Below, one piece after another: positions 1 to 8,234 of a stretch of DNA of 64,000 nt. The stretch lies in the NCBI GenBank assembly GCA_046710535.1, contig JBKEHH010000001.1, forward strand, positions 248,001 to 312,000. The letters run 5' to 3'. This DNA is from CAWVSB01 sp046710535. GTDB lineage: Bacteria > Pseudomonadota > Gammaproteobacteria > Pseudomonadales > CAWVSB01. Position numbers and translations under genes: made by a program. The notes below the pieces were generated by a model. The model ran no database searches. It was not told where the DNA came from and saw nothing but the letters and a program-made list of their open reading frames with translations. Each line of letters opens with the position of its first letter. Within the stretch, counting starts at the first letter, position 1.

Positions 1-1
1 T

Positions 2-442
2 GACGGTGCAGCTGCCATTGTGATGTGTACAGTGGAGAAAGCCATAGAGCTGGGTAAGCCTTATGCCATTATTAAAGGTATCGATCATCGAATCGAGTCA
101 GGTCATATCGGTTTGCGTAATCTGCGGGAATCGCAATCAACAAAAATTGCTGCTGAAAAAGCAGGTGTTGCTAACGCTAAGGTAGAAGTTGCTGAAATTT
201 ATACGCCATTTAGCCATCAACATTATTTGATTAAAAAAGCTATAGGCTTAGACGATGACTGCGACATTAACCCGTCGGGCGGCGTATTAGCCGGTAACTT
301 AATGATGGCGTCGGGTCTGTCGCGTATCGGTGAAGTGGCAATGCGGATTTGCAATGGTGAATATAAGCGCGGCGTGGCGCATATAACTAGCGGCGCCTGT
401 TTACAGCAAAATATGGTGGTTGTTTTAGAGGGGGCAGAATAA
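2..442 (+). CDS. Thiolase-like (SCP-x/lipid-transfer family) protein, 5'-truncated by window
   Basis: This is the C-terminal part of a thiolase-fold protein. The reading frame is open from base 2, so the true start lies before the window. It probably acts on a CoA thioester in the beta-oxidation-like pathway encoded downstream. The thiolase C-terminal signature, normally containing a catalytic His in an HPIGATG-type loop and a following CxG, reads NPSGGVLAGNLMMASG here, so the His is absent. Such proteins resemble the Ltp/SCP-x class, some of which act as retro-aldolases in steroid side-chain degradation rather than as acetyltransferases. The stop codon overlaps the next start by one base, and an AGAGGGGG ribosome site lies at its 3' end. 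The family is clear; the exact reaction is not. Confidence 0.75.
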   Translation, partial: DGAAAIVMCTVEKAIELGKPYAIIKGIDHRIESGHIGLRNLRESQSTKIAAEKAGVANAKVEVAEIYTPFSHQHYLIKKAIGLDDDCDINPSGGVLAGNLMMASGLSRIGEVAMRICNGEYKRGVAHITSGACLQQNMVVVLEGAE

Positions 443-1605
443 TGGCTGAATTAGCAGCAGTTGTTGGCATTGGCCAAACCAAATACCAAGCTAAGCGTGG
501 TGATGTATCGATTGCAGGCCTAGTAAGAGAAGCCGCCGTTAAGGCATTAAAAGACGCCGACTTAACTTGGGATGATATTGATGCGGTAATTATCGGCAAG
601 GCGCCAGATATGTTTGAAGGCGTGGTTATGCCTGAATTATATTTGACCGACGCCTTAGGTTGTAACGGCAAGCCGATGTTGCGTGTACATACCGCTGGCT
701 CTGTCGGTGGATCGACTGCCATTGTGGCAGCATCTTATGTGCAGTCGGGTGTATTCAAGCGCATATTGACGGTTACTTTTGAGAAACAATCAGAATCAAA
801 TGCGATGTGGGCACTGTCTAATCCCATGCCATTTTCGCCGCATTTAAATGCGGGGGCTGGTGGCTATTTTGCGCCGATCATCCGAGAATATATGCGGCGC
901 AGCAAAGCGCCTTTAGATGTAGGCATTAAAGTTGCTGTTAAAGACCGCATTCATGCCTTAAATAACCCCTTAGCGCATTTGCATATTGCCGACATCTCAG
1001 AGCAGATGGTGAGTGAGTCAATGATGCTATGGGATCCGTTACGCTTTTTAGAAGCATGCCCGTCGTCAGATGGTGCTTGTGCGATGATAATTGCCCATGA
1101 AGACTTGGTGGCCGATTCACCCAAGGCGCCAGCCTGGATACGTGGTAGTGCGATGCGGTCTGAGCCCACTATGTATGCAGGTAGAGATGAAGTTAATCCA
1201 CAGGCAGGGCGTGACTGCGCCGCCGATTTGTATAAGCAGGTTGGCATTACTAACCCGCGTAAGGAAATAGATTGCGCTGAGATTTATGTGCCCTTTAGTT
1301 GGTATGAACCAATGTGGTTAGAGAATTTAGGCTTTGCTGAGCTCGGCGAGGGTTGGAAATTAACTATGGATGGCGTCACTTCTCTGCATGCTGGCGGTGA
1401 TACGCCTTGGAATTGCTCTGGTGGTGTACTGTCTTCAAACCCTATCGGTGCATCAGGCATGATTCGCTTTGCTGAAGCGGCGCGGCAGGTGAGAGGCGAT
1501 GCCGGTGATCATCAAGTTGATGGTGCCAAAATGGCCATGGGCCATGCCTACGGCGGAGGCGCACAGTTTTTTGCCATGTGGATGGTAAGTAGCGACAAGC
1601 CATAG
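442..1605 (+). CDS. Thiolase-like protein (lipid-transfer/SCP-x type), catalytic residues replaced
   Basis: A 387-residue thiolase-fold protein, full length for the family, with its ATG overlapping the upstream stop by one base. The N-terminal half shows the nucleophile-loop context GSVGGSTA at residues 86-93. The catalytic Cys position appears to be Ser87. The C-terminal loop reads SSNPIGASG in place of the usual HPIGATG, so the catalytic His is an Asn. I infer it does not carry out ordinary thiolysis. It may be a retro-aldolase or a structural partner of the preceding thiolase-like protein, as with Ltp-type proteins that pair with DUF35 partners; any such partner would lie left of the window. 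Co-transcription with the acyl-CoA synthetase 63 bp downstream is likely. Confidence 0.75.
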   Translation: MAELAAVVGIGQTKYQAKRGDVSIAGLVREAAVKALKDADLTWDDIDAVIIGKAPDMFEGVVMPELYLTDALGCNGKPMLRVHTAGSVGGSTAIVAASYVQSGVFKRILTVTFEKQSESNAMWALSNPMPFSPHLNAGAGGYFAPIIREYMRRSKAPLDVGIKVAVKDRIHALNNPLAHLHIADISEQMVSESMMLWDPLRFLEACPSSDGACAMIIAHEDLVADSPKAPAWIRGSAMRSEPTMYAGRDEVNPQAGRDCAADLYKQVGITNPRKEIDCAEIYVPFSWYEPMWLENLGFAELGEGWKLTMDGVTSLHAGGDTPWNCSGGVLSSNPIGASGMIRFAEAARQVRGDAGDHQVDGAKMAMGHAYGGGAQFFAMWMVSSDKP

Positions 1606-1668
1606 TGTGATAAACATCAGTCTTTAAAGGCTTTAGCCTTACATAACAATATTAACTGGACGGTAGCG

Positions 1669-3297
1669 ATGACTTTACACTTTAATTTGGCCGATTTATT
1701 TGAACAGGTTGCAGACAATTTTGGCGGTCGCGACGCCTTGGTGTGTGGCGAGCACCGCGCTAGCTATTCTGACTTAGAGCAGCGGGCCAATAAATTAGCC
1801 CATTATTTGAGTAGCCGCGGGGTCGGTTGTGGTGATCACGTTGGTTTGTATTCATATAACTGCAACGAATATTTAGAGGGCATGTTGGCCTGCTTTAAAA
1901 TTCGGGCTGTGCCGGTCAATGTGAATTATCGCTATGTAAAAGACGAGCTGCTGTATATTTTTGATAATGCCAATATGGTTGCGTGTATTCACAACCAAGA
2001 ATTTGCTCCGCGCATTGCAGAAATCAAAAAGAGTGCGCCTAAGTTGGCAACTTATATTGCCATTGCTGATGATTCTAGCGCAGATATTAGCAGCATTGAT
2101 GCGCATTTTTATGAAGACGTTATTGCCGCTGAAAGTGATCAGCGTGATTTTGCTGAACGCAGCGATGACGATGTGTTTTTATTATATACCGGCGGCACAA
2201 CCGGTATGCCAAAGGGAGTTATCTGGCCACATAAATCATTATTTTTTGCAGCACTTGGAGGCGGTGGTTGGTTTTCACCGCTTGGCGCATGCGAGACGCC
2301 GACAGATATTGTTAGCAGAGTGCCGGAAAACCCCATTGCCGGTATTGCTTTGGCGCCGTTAATGCACGGTGCTTGCTGGTGGTATGCTTGTATTCAATTA
2401 TTAGCCGGTGGCAAGTTGGTACTGAGTGATAAACGCTCATTAGAGGCTGGCTATATTTGGGATTTGGTTGAGCGCGAAAAAATTAACTCGGTATCCATTG
2501 TTGGCGATGCGATGGCAATACCACTATTAGATGCCTTGCGCGAAAAGTCTGACCATTGGGATTTAAGCTCTGTATTTAGTATTGGTTCAGGCGGTGCTGT
2601 CTTTTCTGAAAGTAAACAACAAGAATTTAAAAGCTTTTTCCCCAATGCGTTTATCTCCAACTCTTTCGGATCGTCAGAATCTGGTAATTTAGGTATGGAT
2701 GGCGGCTCCAGAAAATCAGAACGTGGCCTAGGTAATGTGGCTAAATCTGACTTTATGGGCGTTATAGTTGAAAGCGAAACTCCGCTGCGACACGCTGAGC
2801 CAGGTGAGAAAGGAATATTTTCACGCTCTGGTTATATTCCAGTGGGCTATTATGGTGATCCAGAAAAAACTGCTAAAACCTTTGTCGAGCTTGACGGCCA
2901 ATTATGGTTATTAACCGGCGATGAGGCGAAGCTTGAGGAAGACAACACCATTACTGTATTTGGTCGTGGCTCTAACTGTATTAATTCTGGTGGTGAAAAG
3001 ATATTTCCTGAAGAAGTGGAAGAAGCGTTAAAAGCCCATCCCGGTATTTTTGATGCGTTAGTTGTTGGCACTGATGACTATCGCTACGGCTCGAAAGTAA
3101 CCGCAGTAATATCGATCAGAGAAGGTTATCAACCCTCGTTAGAGAGCGTGCAAGAAGACGCTCGCAGTCGCATAGCTGGCTACAAACTGCCGCGTGAGTT
3201 ACATGTGGTTGATGAAGTGCCGCGTGGTCCAAATGGTAAGCCTGACTACAAAGCCGCCAAGGAAATTGCTGTTGCCGGCGCCCATTCGGTTGGCTAG
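1669..3297 (+). CDS. Acyl-CoA synthetase (AMP-forming), FadD19/FadD3-like
   Basis: A 542-residue member of the adenylate-forming enzyme superfamily. It would activate a carboxylic acid to its acyl-CoA using ATP, with acyl-adenylate as intermediate. The P-loop-like motif YTGGTTGMPKGV lies near residues 175-187, and the hinge/ATP-binding stretch LLTGDEAKLEEDN with FGRG lies near residues 419-437. The C-terminal lysine region GPNGKPDYK is present. From memory the N-terminal half resembles mycobacterial FadD19-type synthetases acting on steroid side-chain acids. The neighbours (thiolase-like genes, racemase, hydratases) support a role in activating a branched or polycyclic acid. The substrate cannot be read from the sequence. 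Start ATG has a modest GGACGG site upstream. Confidence 0.85.
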   Translation: MTLHFNLADLFEQVADNFGGRDALVCGEHRASYSDLEQRANKLAHYLSSRGVGCGDHVGLYSYNCNEYLEGMLACFKIRAVPVNVNYRYVKDELLYIFDNANMVACIHNQEFAPRIAEIKKSAPKLATYIAIADDSSADISSIDAHFYEDVIAAESDQRDFAERSDDDVFLLYTGGTTGMPKGVIWPHKSLFFAALGGGGWFSPLGACETPTDIVSRVPENPIAGIALAPLMHGACWWYACIQLLAGGKLVLSDKRSLEAGYIWDLVEREKINSVSIVGDAMAIPLLDALREKSDHWDLSSVFSIGSGGAVFSESKQQEFKSFFPNAFISNSFGSSESGNLGMDGGSRKSERGLGNVAKSDFMGVIVESETPLRHAEPGEKGIFSRSGYIPVGYYGDPEKTAKTFVELDGQLWLLTGDEAKLEEDNTITVFGRGSNCINSGGEKIFPEEVEEALKAHPGIFDALVVGTDDYRYGSKVTAVISIREGYQPSLESVQEDARSRIAGYKLPRELHVVDEVPRGPNGKPDYKAAKEIAVAGAHSVG

Positions 3298-3470
3298 TTA
3301 CTAACTCAGTCAGCAATTCTGATCTTTTAAGTCATGGAGTGATGGTCTAAATTAGTTAAAGATTAAACTAATCGAGATCGGATACTCCAAGGCTGCAGGT
3401 AGCTATGGTAATAGCTACATTATTCGTTATGCGTTAGCCGCGTTTATTTGATCCCTAAGAGAGCAAGATT

Positions 3471-4289
3471 ATGGCGATATCATTGGATATAAGTACCGAC
3501 AACTGCATAGTCGAGCAAGATGGCAGCATATTAATTGTTACCTTGAATCGGCCAGAGAAAAAAAACGCCTTTACCCCCGGTATGCTAGTTGGCTTATATA
3601 AAGCGTGGCGTTTGCTTGATGAAGACGACGGTTTAATGTGTGCCATATTAACTGCCAACGGTGATACTTTTTGTGCCGGTATGGATCTGAAAGCGGGCCC
3701 CGAGGGTGGTGAAGGCGTAGAAGAAATTCAGCAGATGATGACTGAGGTGCCTAATTTGCATTGGCAGGCTTTATTGCGTGATAACAGACCTAATAAGCCA
3801 ATTATTTTAGCGGTAGAAGGCTACGCCTTAGCGGGTGGCACTGAAATACTAGCGGGCACTGATATCCGCGTTGGCGCTGAAGACTCAATTTATGGTGTTA
3901 CTGAAGTGGCAAGAGGTTTGTACCCAATGGCTGGTTCTAGTGTTCGCCTGCCGCGGCAAATTCCTTATTGTTTAGCGGCTGAAATACTATTACTTGGCAG
4001 GCATGTTAGCGCTCAAGAAGCGCTGGACTGGGGTATGATCAACCGGGTTGTTCCTAAGGGCGATGCACTAAAAGTAGCCAAAGAGTTGGCTGCTAAAATT
4101 TGCGAAACGGGGCCCTTGGCATTAAAAGCTATCACTAAGTCATTGCGAGAAATACAAGGTGATATTAGTGAGGCTGATGCGATGTTGAAATCAGATGAGT
4201 TAGCATTTCCGGTATTTGCATCCAGTGATGCAAGAGAGGGAATGAAAGCGTTTAAAGAAAAACGCCCGGCCCACTTTACCGGACAATAA
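3471..4289 (+). CDS. Enoyl-CoA hydratase/isomerase (crotonase family)
   Basis: A 272-residue crotonase-fold protein predicted to hydrate a trans-2-enoyl-CoA. The oxyanion-hole motif FCAGMDLKAG is near residues 65-74. The second Gly-rich loop is YALAGGTEI, and a Glu follows in the segment TEVARGLYP. These two Glu residues occupy the positions of the catalytic pair of true hydratases, unlike the second crotonase gene of this operon at 6231. A 173-bp gap separates it from the synthetase gene, so an internal promoter is possible. AGAGAG precedes the ATG. It belongs to the catabolic block that includes the racemase gene starting 34 bp downstream. Confidence 0.82.
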   Translation: MAISLDISTDNCIVEQDGSILIVTLNRPEKKNAFTPGMLVGLYKAWRLLDEDDGLMCAILTANGDTFCAGMDLKAGPEGGEGVEEIQQMMTEVPNLHWQALLRDNRPNKPIILAVEGYALAGGTEILAGTDIRVGAEDSIYGVTEVARGLYPMAGSSVRLPRQIPYCLAAEILLLGRHVSAQEALDWGMINRVVPKGDALKVAKELAAKICETGPLALKAITKSLREIQGDISEADAMLKSDELAFPVFASSDAREGMKAFKEKRPAHFTGQ

Positions 4290-4323
4290 ATACTAAACAA
4301 CAGCTACATAACAGAGGTTTTTG

Positions 4324-5475
4324 ATGGGTCCATTAAAGGGAATACGAGTAATTGAAATGGCGGGTATAGGACCTGGCCCGTTTGCCGGTATGTTACTAGC
4401 TGATTTAGGCGCAGAAGTTATCCGCATTGATCGCTCTAAGGCAGGTATGACGACTAACGGTGGCCCAGTTGATGTAATGAATCGAGGTAAAAAATCTATC
4501 TCAGTCGATTTGAAAAACCCTGCTGGGGTAGAGGTAGTTTTAAAACTAGTTGAAAAAGCCGATGCATTAATAGAAGGCTATCGTCCTGGGGTGATGGAAA
4601 AATTAGGCTTAGGCCCAGATGTTTGTATCGCTCGAAATGAACGGTTGGTATTTGGCCGTATGACAGGTTGGGGCCAGACTGGTCCGTTGGCGCATACCGC
4701 TGGTCATGATATTAACTATATTGCTATCACTGGTGCATTAGACTCGATCGGTACTAAAGAGAGTGGGCCAGTTGTGCCGCTTAATTTGTTGGGTGACTTT
4801 GGTGGCGGCTCCATGTATCTAATTATGGGTCTATTAGCGGGGATTATTGAAGCAACAAATTCCGGTAAAGGACAAGCGATAGATGTCGCAATTACCGATG
4901 GTGTTATTTCATTAATGTCATTTATGCATGCTTTTAAAGCCATGGGTATGTGGGAGTCGGGCCGCAATATTAATATGCTAGATGGCACTGCGCATTATTA
5001 TGACACTTATAAGTGTAGTGATGGCGAGTGGATATCTATTGGCTCTATAGAGCCGCAGTTTTATGCGTTGTTAGAAGAGAAGCTAGGCATTGACCTGCAA
5101 TCCTCTGACTTTATGGTGCAATACGACAAAACGCGTTGGCCTGAGCTAAAAGAGCAGATTACTAAGGTCATTCTAAGCAAGCCTAGTGATTATTGGTGTG
5201 AACAAATGGAAGGCACCGATGTGTGTTTTGCGCCGGTTGTCTCGTTGCAAGATTCACCAGTGCATCCGCATAACGAACAGCGTCAATCGTATGTTGAGAT
5301 CGAGGGCGTAACCCAGTCTGCACCAGCGCCCCGCTTTAGTCGCACCGTTAGTGAAATTGGCAACGTTGCAGTTGTTAACGGTGCTAATACCGATGAAATA
5401 CTGGCGTCTCTGGGCTTAGATGAGGCCGCTATTGCACAGTTAAAGGAAAGTGGTGCTGTTAAGAGCGCGGAATAA
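4324..5475 (+). CDS. Alpha-methylacyl-CoA racemase (CoA-transferase family III fold)
   Basis: A 383-residue CaiB/BaiF-fold protein. Racemases of this family interconvert the R and S epimers of 2-methylacyl-CoA so that branched chains can enter beta-oxidation. The residues known to be catalytic in the mycobacterial racemase are matched in context: His128 in GHDINYI, Asp158 in NLLGDFGGGS and Glu243 in SIEPQF. This favours racemase over formyl- or carnitine-CoA transferase. I use the ATG at 4324 because AGAGG sits six bases upstream; a TTG three bases earlier is less likely. The gene implies that the pathway handles methyl-branched side chains, such as those of sterols or isoprenoids. Confidence 0.87.
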   Translation: MGPLKGIRVIEMAGIGPGPFAGMLLADLGAEVIRIDRSKAGMTTNGGPVDVMNRGKKSISVDLKNPAGVEVVLKLVEKADALIEGYRPGVMEKLGLGPDVCIARNERLVFGRMTGWGQTGPLAHTAGHDINYIAITGALDSIGTKESGPVVPLNLLGDFGGGSMYLIMGLLAGIIEATNSGKGQAIDVAITDGVISLMSFMHAFKAMGMWESGRNINMLDGTAHYYDTYKCSDGEWISIGSIEPQFYALLEEKLGIDLQSSDFMVQYDKTRWPELKEQITKVILSKPSDYWCEQMEGTDVCFAPVVSLQDSPVHPHNEQRQSYVEIEGVTQSAPAPRFSRTVSEIGNVAVVNGANTDEILASLGLDEAAIAQLKESGAVKSAE

Positions 5476-5533
5476 ATTTACTTATTTTTCTGTCAGTCTG
5501 TAACTGTCAATATTTTAAACACAGGTTAATACT

Positions 5534-6223
5534 ATGAGTGTGTCACATCTTAAAAATTCTATGACGGTTGAAGAGGCGCTGCTATCCCGGCGTTCTATTC
5601 GCGACTTTAAAAGTGAACCGATTGCTAAAAATGTTCTAGAGGCAGTATTTGATCTTGCTCAATGGGCGCCGTCAAACTGTAATTCCCAGCCATGGGAGGT
5701 TTGCGTAGCATCAGGTGAGAGTTGCGAGCGTCTGCGGACTAAGATTACCGAAGCAGCCTTTAAAGGTGAAATAGGTGATATGGATATACCTTACGACGGT
5801 GTTTACGAAGGGGTTTATAAAGATCGTCAGTACGGCAGTGCCAATGCGGTTTATTCCGCCTTGGGAATAGAGCGGTCGGATAAAGCACGCCGTGGTGAGT
5901 TTTTTATGCGTAACTTCTGCTTTTTCGATGCGCCTCATGTGGCATTTTTTTTTATTAATAAAAAATTCGGTATCAGAGAGGGCGCTGATCTAGGGATGTA
6001 TGCTCAAAGCGTCATGCTGGCGATGCAAGCTAATGGTATAGCTTCTTGTCCACAGACATCGCTAGGGTTTTTTGCCGGCATTGTAAAAGAAGAATTTACT
6101 GTTAGTGACGATTTAAATTTAATGTTTGGGCTTTCATTTGGTTATGCAGCTGATGATTCACCAATTAATGCAATAAAAATAGACCGAGCACCATTGTCTG
6201 AGACTACTACTTTTTTAGATTGA
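5534..6223 (+). CDS. Nitroreductase-family flavoprotein
   Basis: A 229-residue FMN-dependent nitroreductase-family protein. The N-terminal motif SRRSIRDFKSEPI followed by WAPSNCNSQPW (near residues 42-52) is the typical FMN-binding start, and the C-terminal region FGLSFGY matches the family end. The real substrate is probably not a nitro compound: members of this family also catalyse flavin-dependent oxidation or reduction of small organic molecules and enoyl or quinone groups. Its place between the racemase and a crotonase-fold gene (7 bp before the latter) suggests a redox step in the same catabolic pathway. That role is inference. Confidence 0.82.
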   Translation: MSVSHLKNSMTVEEALLSRRSIRDFKSEPIAKNVLEAVFDLAQWAPSNCNSQPWEVCVASGESCERLRTKITEAAFKGEIGDMDIPYDGVYEGVYKDRQYGSANAVYSALGIERSDKARRGEFFMRNFCFFDAPHVAFFFINKKFGIREGADLGMYAQSVMLAMQANGIASCPQTSLGFFAGIVKEEFTVSDDLNLMFGLSFGYAADDSPINAIKIDRAPLSETTTFLD

Positions 6224-6230
6224 GTAAATT

Positions 6231-6995
6231 ATGGCTGGCTTACTGTTACAAAACTTAAGCGACGGTGTATTAACACTGACTTTTAATCGCCCTGATAAAA
6301 AAAATGCGCTCAATATAAAAATGTGGATTGAGTTGCGTGAAGCGTTTTTGCAGGCTCAGCAAAATGACCAGGTGAATGTAGTGGTATTGGCTGGCAATGG
6401 CGCGGATTTTTGCGCCGGTGTAGATCTCAATGATTTCGGTGGCGCTGATAGCGAGCATCCATTTGAGTCTGCAGCACGGGTGATTTGTGATTTTGATAAA
6501 CCGTTGATTGGCGCGGCTCAAGGTATTGCCATCGGCGGTGGCGCGACAATTCTATTCCATTGTGATGTTGTTTATGTCGGCGAGTCACTGCGTATGCGGC
6601 TACCCTTTGCTAATTTGGGTTTAGTGCCAGAGTTCGCCTCAAGCTATATGTTGCAGGCCAATATAGGCGCGCGCCGCGCCGCTGAGCTGTTTTATACGGC
6701 TGAATGGATAAATGCTGACAAAGCAGTTGATGTTGGAATAGCGACGGCCAAATATAGTGATGCTGACTTATTGGAAAAAGCAGCAGCTAAAGCTGCAGAA
6801 ATCGCCAAGTGGCCAGTTAATGCATTGCGTGAAACTAAGCGCTGTTTAAAAGCAGCTCATAAAAGCGGCATAGACAGGGCTCTTGAAGTAGAGCATGAAG
6901 GGATGAAAAAACAAGCAGGTTCGCCTGAGAACATAGAGGCTGTGATGGCTTTTATTGAAAAACGTCCAGCGGATTTTAAGAAATTATTAAAGTAG
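6231..6995 (+). CDS. Enoyl-CoA hydratase/isomerase family protein, isomerase-like active site
   Basis: A 254-residue crotonase-fold protein. It has the oxyanion-hole segment FCAGVDLNDF near residues 61-70 and the second loop GIAIGGGATI. The Glu that true hydratases carry in that second loop is replaced by Ala/Thr. The downstream segment LGLVPEFASS resembles the PExxSS context of delta3,delta2-enoyl-CoA isomerases, in which a single Glu acts as base. I therefore favour an isomerase that moves double bonds before beta-oxidation. It is the last gene of the operon, lying 7 bp after the nitroreductase gene, and the next gene has its own upstream gap of 94 bp. Confidence 0.8.
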   Translation: MAGLLLQNLSDGVLTLTFNRPDKKNALNIKMWIELREAFLQAQQNDQVNVVVLAGNGADFCAGVDLNDFGGADSEHPFESAARVICDFDKPLIGAAQGIAIGGGATILFHCDVVYVGESLRMRLPFANLGLVPEFASSYMLQANIGARRAAELFYTAEWINADKAVDVGIATAKYSDADLLEKAAAKAAEIAKWPVNALRETKRCLKAAHKSGIDRALEVEHEGMKKQAGSPENIEAVMAFIEKRPADFKKLLK

Positions 6996-7089
6996 CTAGT
7001 AAAGTTAAAGTCGCTTTTCGCTATTTGGCTTAATTCCTTTTCTGTTAACATAATCTATCATGTTTCCTGAATAGGCTGGATTTGCGTTA

Positions 7090-7950
7090 ATGAGCGCCAA
7101 AGACCTTAAAACTAACATCTCTACCAGTGCTCTAGCTAAAGAGCTTGGCATACCTTCGCGTGAATTATTTTTACTGCTAAAAGACCTCGGTTGGATGAAG
7201 CGCCATGGCGATGCCTGGGTGCTGACGGCTAAAGGCGAGTTTGAAGGCGGCAGTTACGCCAATAGCGAAAAATACGGTCGTTATGTAGTTTGGTCACGCG
7301 ATGTTTTAGAACATCGGTCGATTAAAAACCTACCTGCTGATTTAGTGATTAGTGCTAGTAGCTTAGGCAAACAGTTTTCAGTGTCGGGTCGTTATATGAA
7401 TCACGTCTTGGCCGAGCTTGGCTGGTTAACGCCGGGTATTAAAGGTTGGCGTATTACGCCGGCGGGCGAGGCACTAAATGGCGAGCAAGTCGAAGACGAA
7501 GAAACTAGTATTCCTTATGTTAAGTGGCCGTTAAAAATCATTGAAGAAAAATCTTTGTGCTGTGCCTTAGAAAATTCTTATGGTCAATTAGGTAAAGCCA
7601 CAGCTAATGATAAGGGTTATTTTCAAGGTGTTGATGGCCATCATTTTTCTACCAACGAAGAAGTTAGTATTTGTAATTGGCTATATTTTGCCGGTATTAC
7701 CCACAGCTGTGGTCGTAGGCTGCCGTTAGAACAGGAATTTTACTCTGACTTTTATCTGCCGACAGGTAATGTTTATATTGAATATTGGGGTGAAAAAGGC
7801 GGCAGTGGCGTATTGAGCAATATGCTAAATCGTAAAAGTATTTACCAAGAAAAAAATTGGAAGCTTATTGAAGTCAACAAAGATGACATCGCTAATTTAG
7901 ATCATGTGCTTCCCAGAGAGCTGCTAAAACATAGTGTTACTGTGTACTAA
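7090..7950 (+). CDS. Predicted DNA-binding protein: two winged-helix-like repeats plus PD-(D/E)XK-like domain
   Basis: A 286-residue protein I cannot name. Residues 11-50 and 87-130 form two related segments (ALAKELGIPSRELFLLL...W...LTAKGE and SLGKQFSVSGRYMNHVL...W.ITPAGE). They resemble the winged-helix repeats of phage antirepressor-type DNA-binding domains. Residues 185-270 look like a PD-(D/E)XK nuclease core: an acidic helix start with Glu190/191, SDFYLP with Asp220, and YIEYWG with Glu231, followed by a helix and a strand ending in WKLIEV. The same order is found in the nuclease tails of some helicase-IV-type proteins. A role in DNA repair or defence is possible but unproven. The 3' end overlaps the convergent phhB gene by 14 bp. 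Confidence 0.6.
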   Translation: MSAKDLKTNISTSALAKELGIPSRELFLLLKDLGWMKRHGDAWVLTAKGEFEGGSYANSEKYGRYVVWSRDVLEHRSIKNLPADLVISASSLGKQFSVSGRYMNHVLAELGWLTPGIKGWRITPAGEALNGEQVEDEETSIPYVKWPLKIIEEKSLCCALENSYGQLGKATANDKGYFQGVDGHHFSTNEEVSICNWLYFAGITHSCGRRLPLEQEFYSDFYLPTGNVYIEYWGEKGGSGVLSNMLNRKSIYQEKNWKLIEVNKDDIANLDHVLPRELLKHSVTVY

Positions 7951-8233
7951 CGTAGACCAATTTATCAATGCTTTTGGCTAATTTGAAATCACGTTCGGTA
8001 ACGCCTCCCACTTCGTGGGTAGTTAAAATAATCAGTAAATGATTGTAGCTATTAAACCAGTCCGGATGATGATTTTGCTGTTCGGCTAATTTTCCCACTT
8101 GGCCCATAAAGTCAAAGGCGCTGAAAAAATCACTAAAGTTAAATTCTTTCTCTATGCCTGCATCCACTAGCTTCCAGCCATCTAGCAGACTTAGCATTTC
8201 TGTGGCTTGTTGTTGGTCGATAATGATTGGCAT
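7937..8233 (-). CDS. phhB: Pterin-4a-carbinolamine dehydratase
   Basis: A 98-residue small protein with the family signature HHPDW near residues 55-59 and the conserved GVTERDFKLAKSID segment near the C terminus. The enzyme dehydrates 4a-hydroxytetrahydropterin formed by aromatic amino-acid hydroxylases, and in some bacteria it helps their expression. I start at the ATG at 8233 because AAAGAGGA lies at a good distance upstream and this gives the usual length; an in-frame extension back to 8302 would run inside trmA. It begins one base after the trmA stop, so the two are probably co-transcribed. No phenylalanine hydroxylase is seen in the window. Confidence 0.88.
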   Translation of the reverse strand: MPIIIDQQQATEMLSLLDGWKLVDAGIEKEFNFSDFFSAFDFMGQVGKLAEQQNHHPDWFNSYNHLLIILTTHEVGGVTERDFKLAKSIDKLVYVSTQ

Positions 8234-8234
8234 T

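Noticed and set aside
387..722. Open frame on the minus strand opposite the thiolase genes
   Set aside because: It overlaps two conserved coding regions, has no recognisable protein features and no ribosome site.
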